This document shows positions 31,921 through 36,208 of a DNA stretch of 36,208 nt, in pieces; position 1 is the stretch's first letter, and each line of letters starts with the position of its first letter. The stretch comes from Polaromonas glacialis (GTDB taxonomy: Bacteria > Pseudomonadota > Gammaproteobacteria > Burkholderiales > Burkholderiaceae_C). Where the stretch lies: NCBI RefSeq assembly GCF_000709345.1, contig NZ_KL448327.1, forward strand, positions 21,372 to 57,579, read 5' to 3'. A program made the position numbers and the translations under genes. Under the pieces are notes generated by a model. It saw only the letters and a program-made list of their open reading frames with translations, had not been told where the DNA came from and did no database searches.

Positions 31921-33297
31921 ATGGCCCGCGTCCAAACCACTGCTGCGCCCATCTATTTTGGTAATCACGCCGATACCAAGCGAACCATTTCGGACAGCTC
32001 CGACGCTCATGTGATGACCATCGCGCCAACCGGTGCGGGCAAAGGGCGCACATCAATCATTCCAAACCTGCTTGAATGGCCCGGCTCCGTCTTCGTTATC
32101 GACCCCAAGGGAGAGAACGCCGAGCACACATCAAAACACCGCCGCGATGGTATGGGCCAGGAGGTCTTTGTCCTTGATCCTTTCGGGATCACGCGCGTTG
32201 GCGGTCAGCCCGTCAAGTCCGCCTGCTTCAACCCTTTGCGATTTGTAGAACTCGGCCCTTCCGGCATCACCCAGGCTGACCGGATTGCCGATACTTTGAT
32301 CATCAGAGAAAAGGGCGAAAATCGATTCTTCAGCGACGAAGCGCGGATTCTGCTCAAAACGCTTATTCTTCACGTCCGTACCCATCCCACCTTTGAGGAT
32401 CGGCGGAATCTGGTCACTGTCAACGAGTTGGCGAGCCGCCCCAGCACGCTTTTAGCGGAGGGCAGCGAGTTTCTGACGAATCCAAGCTATGACGGCTTGA
32501 TCGCCCGGCTGTCGTGGCGCATGAAAGACAAATCTGAAAAAGAAGGCGGGAGTGTCTGGAGCACCGTACAGGCCAATCTCGGCCAATTTCTTGACGACCC
32601 TCGTCTAGCTGAAAACCTCAAACGATGCGATTTCGACTTCGCCGAACTGCTGAAAGGAAAAACCAGCATCTTCGTCGTCTTGCCAGCGCCCTATCTTGAA
32701 ACCTTCAGCCGGTGGCTTCGTCTGTTAGTAGGCTGCGCCCTGGACAGGCTCTTAAGTGCCGGCATGGGCGAGTCACGCCGCGCGGCTGTGCCGGTGCTGA
32801 TGGTTTTAGACGAATTCGCGCATCTGGGTGAACTGGAAGCGATTAAAACAGCCTATGGCTTGGCCAGAGGGGCCGGGATCAAGATTTGGGCAATCTTGCA
32901 GAGCCTGTCGCAGCTCGACGATATTTATGGCGAGCACGGCCGGGAAAACTTCGTCGCCAACAGCGGCGCAATCGAAGTCTTCAATCTCAACGACAATTTC
33001 GGCTGCCGATACTTTTCCGAAAAAATCGGTGAGGTCTATGTGGAAGTGCGCACTAACAGCACGTCTCTTGGCATGGATCCAGAAACCAGCGATGGCCGTG
33101 GATACGGAGGAAAAGTGTCTTCGGTGACGCGAAACCAGAACACGCAGCAAGAACGCCGCATGCGAATGCTTCCATGGCAACTGGCCCAGCTCGGGGCCAA
33201 TAAAAAATTAGTCTTCCGGCGTGACCAGGATTTTATTATTGTGGAAAAAGTGCAATGGGACACGCATCCCGTGCTGAGCAAACTAGTTAAACAATAA
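31921..33297 (+). CDS. VirD4/TraG-type coupling ATPase without transmembrane domain
   Basis: A 458-residue ATPase of the type IV coupling protein family. Walker A is IAPTGAGKGRTSIIPNLL (residues ~34-51), followed by FVIDPKGENAEHTSKHRR; Walker B is VLMVLDEFAHLG (~291-302), then IWAILQSLSQLDDIYG. Such ATPases bring relaxase-DNA or effectors to a secretion channel. The start at 31921 (MARVQTTAAPIYFGNH) is just upstream of the ATPase core; an upstream in-frame start at 31729 lies inside the previous gene. The usual two N-terminal membrane helices are absent, and the preceding gene, 4 nt upstream, encodes helices at its C-terminus. Confidence 0.92.
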   Translation: MARVQTTAAPIYFGNHADTKRTISDSSDAHVMTIAPTGAGKGRTSIIPNLLEWPGSVFVIDPKGENAEHTSKHRRDGMGQEVFVLDPFGITRVGGQPVKSACFNPLRFVELGPSGITQADRIADTLIIREKGENRFFSDEARILLKTLILHVRTHPTFEDRRNLVTVNELASRPSTLLAEGSEFLTNPSYDGLIARLSWRMKDKSEKEGGSVWSTVQANLGQFLDDPRLAENLKRCDFDFAELLKGKTSIFVVLPAPYLETFSRWLRLLVGCALDRLLSAGMGESRRAAVPVLMVLDEFAHLGELEAIKTAYGLARGAGIKIWAILQSLSQLDDIYGEHGRENFVANSGAIEVFNLNDNFGCRYFSEKIGEVYVEVRTNSTSLGMDPETSDGRGYGGKVSSVTRNQNTQQERRMRMLPWQLAQLGANKKLVFRRDQDFIIVEKVQWDTHPVLSKLVKQ

Positions 33298-33320
33298 ACG
33301 CTGCCACCCATAGCTGCACC

Positions 33321-33965
33321 ATGAACGCGATATTGAACTGGCCGGTCTGGGCTCTGTTTATCGCCTTCGGCGTCAGTCTGGTTATCGGGTTCACTGTCTT
33401 GCGCCTGATTTTAATCGTGATCGACCGGGCATATGCACAGCTTGAATTATTGGTGATCAAATCTATCCGTGGAACAGGCCGAGGGGTACGGAATTCGGCA
33501 ATAGGACTTCAGCGCGGCTCGACCTCGATCGTAATTAAAATTCTTCATATTTTTGCTTTTCCATTTGTTTCAATTTGGACAGCGTTCGTAAAATTCTATA
33601 AAATTTCAACGCAAGAACTTCGCGACAGAATGGCAGAAGAAGCGCAACTTCGGGAAATCTGGGAGCAACAATTTCGCGAATTATTTCCTTCTTATAGAAG
33701 CTTCAAAAAGTTCTTTAATAATCCCACAGAAAATACCCAAAAGCCTGAAGCATCCGGCCCTGAGCATGAATCAATTGATGAATTTCATGAGGCCTGTCAA
33801 AAACTAGGATTGCCTGAAAATGGCGAATTTTCACAACAAGAATTCAATGAGCGTTATCGCAAGATCAGAGGGCGAGCCTTTCCTGATCAAGGCGGCAGCA
33901 ACTGGTTCTTCCATGAAATTACCAAGGCTGCCAAAGTAATAGAACTTAAGAAAGGATGGTCATGA
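33321..33965 (+). CDS. Membrane-anchored protein with degenerate J-domain
   Basis: 214 residues. Two hydrophobic stretches at the N-terminus (WPVWALFIAFGVSLVIGFTVLRLILIVI; IVIKILHIFAFPFVSIWTAFV) anchor it. The C-terminal ~65 residues look like a DnaJ J-domain: a helix with ACQKLGLPENG, then FNERYRKIRGRAFPDQGGSN and FFHEITKAAKVIEL. The invariant HPD is FPD (F187), so stimulation of a DnaK-type ATPase is doubtful; it may be a scaffold. The stop overlaps the next ATG in ATGA (33962-33965). It follows the ATPase gene by 23 nt. Confidence 0.82.
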   Translation: MNAILNWPVWALFIAFGVSLVIGFTVLRLILIVIDRAYAQLELLVIKSIRGTGRGVRNSAIGLQRGSTSIVIKILHIFAFPFVSIWTAFVKFYKISTQELRDRMAEEAQLREIWEQQFRELFPSYRSFKKFFNNPTENTQKPEASGPEHESIDEFHEACQKLGLPENGEFSQQEFNERYRKIRGRAFPDQGGSNWFFHEITKAAKVIELKKGWS

Positions 33966-34534
33966 GTAAAGATGAAAATAAAATCTCTACCGTTACGAAA
34001 GACGATTTCGCGGCAAAATTGACGGCCTTTCGCAAAGCCGTTGGAGCTCCGGAGAGATTGCTGCTCAATTTTGCTTGCGCAACTCATGACCATGAATATT
34101 TGGTGACGATGGAGCGATTTGATGCGAAAGAGCCTTTTAAGTTCGCCCGAACGGAAACGGTTCTACCCACACCAGCCGGCAAAGGATCTGCCGCCAGGAT
34201 GCGCGAGGTGGATGTAGAGGCAATCGACCTGCAAAGCTGGAAGTGTCCTGGTTGCGCCGCTGTTGGCGGTTTGGTCTTGTGCCAGACCTGCGACCACTTC
34301 ATCTGTAATAGCAGCGTCCAGAAGATCGATGGAGAAAGCCGCTTTCAGTGCCGCGCTTCCTGCGGCGCGAGCGGCCGGCTCCTCCCTCTTGATAAATTCA
34401 AAGCCATGGAGGGTAAAGCCGTGCCAACTGGTTCATCTTTGGCATTGGGTCTGTCTGCCAAGACCACGGCCAAAGCCGCACCCACGCCCCGGCTCGGAGG
34501 AGGCATACCCTTACAGATTACTAAAAAAAAATGA
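33962..34534 (+). CDS. Zinc-ribbon protein, unknown function
   Basis: 190 residues starting MSKDENKISTVTKDDFAAKL. The middle carries paired Cys motifs: WKCPGC, LCQTCDHFIC, then FQCRASCG (about residues 91-138), probably one or two zinc ribbons. The pattern faintly resembles the TerY-C metal-binding domain. The C-terminus is Ala/Lys-rich and ends ITKKK. ATG 33962 was chosen because it overlaps the previous stop in ATGA with AAAGGA upstream; an ATG at 33956 is too close to that site. Cytoplasmic; the role in the cluster is unknown. Confidence 0.78.
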   Translation: MSKDENKISTVTKDDFAAKLTAFRKAVGAPERLLLNFACATHDHEYLVTMERFDAKEPFKFARTETVLPTPAGKGSAARMREVDVEAIDLQSWKCPGCAAVGGLVLCQTCDHFICNSSVQKIDGESRFQCRASCGASGRLLPLDKFKAMEGKAVPTGSSLALGLSAKTTAKAAPTPRLGGGIPLQITKKK

Positions 34535-34690
34535 CTATGCTGAACCGCGAGGTTCGCCCTGGACAAGTATTAGTTCTGTGGCCAGCCGCCTTACGATGGA
34601 AGCGCAATTGTCTGCTTCGTATTGCATCTTGCTGGCCGTGTCACGCAGAAATTCTATTGCCCATTCACGATCTGCATTTTCTGAAATCAT
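34535..34690 (-). CDS. Possible 51-residue protein, antisense to the cluster
   Basis: The frame reads MISENADREWAIEFLRDTAS and ends LILVQGEPRGSA, with ordinary amino-acid composition and helical character. Its stop directly abuts the stop of the zinc-ribbon gene (34532-34534). No ribosome site is evident. It may be the tail of a decayed gene together with 34774-34938. Confidence 0.3.
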   Translation of the reverse strand: MISENADREWAIEFLRDTASKMQYEADNCASIVRRLATELILVQGEPRGSA

Positions 34691-34773
34691 TGCATCATCT
34701 GTCAGCTGAAGAATAATTCAGCTCAAGGCTCTGCAAATGGGTTGCACATTAACATCATCTGCCAATAATTTTA

Positions 34774-34938
34774 TTACCGTCCCATTAGAGCGACTTGGGC
34801 AGCATTGCCTTCAGGATCTTTAATTAGCATTTCCAATGCTTCCGGAGATTTCTCCATTATTTTTTCTTTCAAATTAAGGGGTTTTTTCAGGATTTCATAA
34901 ACTGGCGCTGTTGTCCATAAATTTACGAGGATGACCAT
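34774..34938 (-). CDS. Possible 54-residue protein, antisense to the cluster
   Basis: The frame reads MVILVNLWTTAPVYEILKKP and LNLKEKIMEKSPEALEMLIK, ending ALMGR. Helical, charged and protein-like. Its 5' end overlaps the start of the opposite-strand gene at 34937 by 2 nt, and no ribosome site is seen. The AT-rich 34700-34930 stretch has no competing plus-strand gene. Confidence 0.3.
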   Translation of the reverse strand: MVILVNLWTTAPVYEILKKPLNLKEKIMEKSPEALEMLIKDPEGNAAQVALMGR

Positions 34939-35428
34939 GAAAGACTTTGATAAAGCCGCTGACCGGCAAGCTTACGAAGATCAACGCTTTTCTCCTGAAT
35001 TTAAAAAAAGAATCCATGAAAAATCTGAGGCTGATAAACTCGAACTAGAACGCAGCGATCAAGAATGGGAACGAAAATATCCCGATATAAAGAAGCAAGA
35101 GCTGGATAAAGCACTACTCGAACATTGCAAACTCAAGGTACAGCCACCGCCAGGAGCTGTCCGAGAAAGTTTGAAAGATGTCGAGATGAGAGTGGAAAAA
35201 CAGATTATTGAGCAGCGCAAGATAAATAGACAACTCGAAATCGATGACCGGAATGCCGGAACTGATCGAATGTATGAAGCCGAGAGAATGAAACACCCCG
35301 AAATGCAGCAGGAACGCGATTCCGTGGAGAAAATGCGCCAGGAAAAGCTGCGCGACCGGGAAGTTACCCGTAACGCTGATCCGGGCAGAACTCCCGAAAT
35401 TAAGCGAGACCCCGGACGGGAACGTTGA
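34937..35428 (+). CDS. Highly charged coiled-coil protein, unknown function
   Basis: 163 residues, nearly all charged or polar: MKDFDKAADRQAYEDQRFSP, RIHEKSEADKLELERSDQEW, VEMRVEKQIIEQRKINRQLE, ending RTPEIKRDPGRER. No Cys and no hydrophobic core; probably elongated coiled coil or disordered. The ATG at 34937 has GAGG 6 nt upstream; the ATG at 34931 overlaps that site and is rejected. It could be an accessory protein of the transfer-like cluster or resemble the C-terminal tail of a relaxase. Confidence 0.65.
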   Translation: MKDFDKAADRQAYEDQRFSPEFKKRIHEKSEADKLELERSDQEWERKYPDIKKQELDKALLEHCKLKVQPPPGAVRESLKDVEMRVEKQIIEQRKINRQLEIDDRNAGTDRMYEAERMKHPEMQQERDSVEKMRQEKLRDREVTRNADPGRTPEIKRDPGRER

Positions 35429-35471
35429 CGTCCTCATCGGGCTGGCGCGTTAAGCGGTCGCCCCGGCTCTC

Positions 35472-35627
35472 TTACCGCCGTCCGTGGCCACGCTGCGGTA
35501 AATCGCGTTCCTGGATTCGCTCCCGCGCCAGCGTTTTTTCCCGCGCCGTTTCAGGGCCGGGTATGGTGTATGTGACATTGGATTGCTCACTCCACTGAAC
35601 AAAACGCCCGTCCTGGAAAGTAGTCAA
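35472..35627 (-). pseudogene. C-terminal fragment of an unidentified protein
   Basis: The minus-strand frame reads TTFQDGRFVQWSEQSNVTYT, then ETAREKTLARERIQERDLPQ before the stop, Arg/Glu-rich like the tails of plasmid mobilisation proteins. An in-frame stop lies just upstream, near the IS1380 end and a small repeat (TCAAGTCAAGTCACT). Convergent with the coiled-coil gene. Confidence 0.4.
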
Positions 35628-35655
35628 GTCAAGTCACTTGTCCACGTCTGGCGTT

Positions 35656-36208
35656 ATCCTGAATCCGTGAGTTCAAAAAACGCGGCCTGATTTTCAAACT
35701 GGAGTGGACAAATCCCGGTGGAATATGCCGTGCTGTCGCGTACTGAAGCGGTTTATGGCGACGCCATGAGGGCGGGCAAGGCGGTTTTCCCAGGTTTTGA
35801 GCAGCATGAAGATTTTCCAGCCCAGGGCTGAACATGCCGCGCTGCGCGCAGGCCAGGTAAATGGAGCATGGGGCAGCGCGAGGATTTGCGCTGCTACGCG
35901 GTTGCGAGTTGCCCGTAATGCCGGTCAAACACCGCAAAGCCACTGTCGTTCGCGCCCAGGCCGAGCACCCAACGCCCAGCATGGCGGATCATGCGGGCGG
36001 CTTTGAACATCATCTCGTGCAACACCGTCTTGATACGCCGGCGCTGGGCCGGGTGGCGCACGGGCGCATCGGGCTCGTTCAGGGTGTTTTGTCCAATCAG
36101 GCGCAGCAGGTTCATGGCGACCGCAGCGAGCCGACAGACCAGATAATTGGTGTCAAACTTGCCACTGGGCAGGCGCTCCAGGTCCATATCGGACTTGAAC
36201 TCGGCGTG
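35656..36208 (-). mobile_element. IS1380-family element, 3' part, cut by window edge
   Basis: The transposase C-terminus and ~240 bp of 3' flank. The outer end is placed near 35656 (ATCCTGAATCCGTGAGTTC), which looks like an IS1380-type terminus from memory; the position is approximate. Confidence 0.65.
35894..36208 (-). CDS. IS1380-family transposase, C-terminal part (5' end outside window)
   Basis: The frame is open to the window edge and reads HAEFKSDMDLERLPSGKFDT, LVCRLAAVAMNLLRLIGQNT and MIRHAGRWVLGLGANDSGFA, ending RHYGQLATA. This is the C-terminus of IS1380-family DDE transposases, including the Glu-region EFKSDMDLERLPSGKF. Integrity of the rest cannot be judged. Confidence 0.88.
   Translation of the reverse strand, partial: HAEFKSDMDLERLPSGKFDTNYLVCRLAAVAMNLLRLIGQNTLNEPDAPVRHPAQRRRIKTVLHEMMFKAARMIRHAGRWVLGLGANDSGFAVFDRHYGQLATA

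Overview
The window is GC-rich DNA with the character of a betaproteobacterial accessory region. The H-NS-like proteins, the glycine-rich RRM protein and the types of IS and Tn3 elements fit Burkholderiales, probably Comamonadaceae of the Polaromonas kind. That placement is inference from protein character; no search was run. About half of the window is mobile DNA, much of it nested or broken, with small cargo clusters between. An initiator tRNA gene argues for a chromosome or chromid rather than a small plasmid.

Layout. 1-2300: two tail-to-tail IS3-family remnants, one of which has landed in the istA gene of an IS21-family element. 2285-6126: a decayed tyrosine integrase gene split by a complete 'recombinase in trio' (RIT) element of three overlapping recombinase genes with perfect 28-bp terminal repeats; its circular attachment site can be rebuilt from the sequence. 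6301-9491: a secreted EndoU-type nuclease with an unknown partner, a universal stress protein and an H-NS-like protein. 9875-12473: intact IS66 copy 1. 12490-19084: flavodoxin-like protein, RRM protein, initiator tRNA, a second H-NS-like protein, an AbiE-type toxin-antitoxin pair, an SSB-like protein, hipA and transposase fragments, and a YdjM-type membrane protein. 19150-23125: a palindromic MITE-like element and a cryptic Tn3-family transposon (tnpA, res, tnpR). 23126-26141: IS110-family pieces and a truncated receiver domain. 26336-26945: a HigBA-type pair. 27096-29694: IS66 copy 2, inverted and apparently identical to copy 1, splitting a 67-codon gene.

29703-35430 is the least understood part and is visibly AT-richer in places. 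It holds a small membrane protein, a signal-peptide-bearing Cys-rich and Pro-rich membrane protein, a VirD4/TraG-like ATPase without its own membrane segments, a membrane protein ending in a J-domain-like region with FPD instead of HPD, a zinc-ribbon protein whose start overlaps the preceding stop, and a highly charged coiled-coil protein. The order and close spacing suggest one transfer-related or secretion-related operon. The window ends in an IS1380-family transposase cut by the edge.

How parts may work together: the two toxin-antitoxin modules could stabilise the region; the H-NS-like pair could silence the AT-rich cargo; the many transposases explain the truncated genes. Each IS66 copy has its own matching 8-bp target duplication, so the two inserted independently and the 14.6 kb between them appears not to have inverted since.
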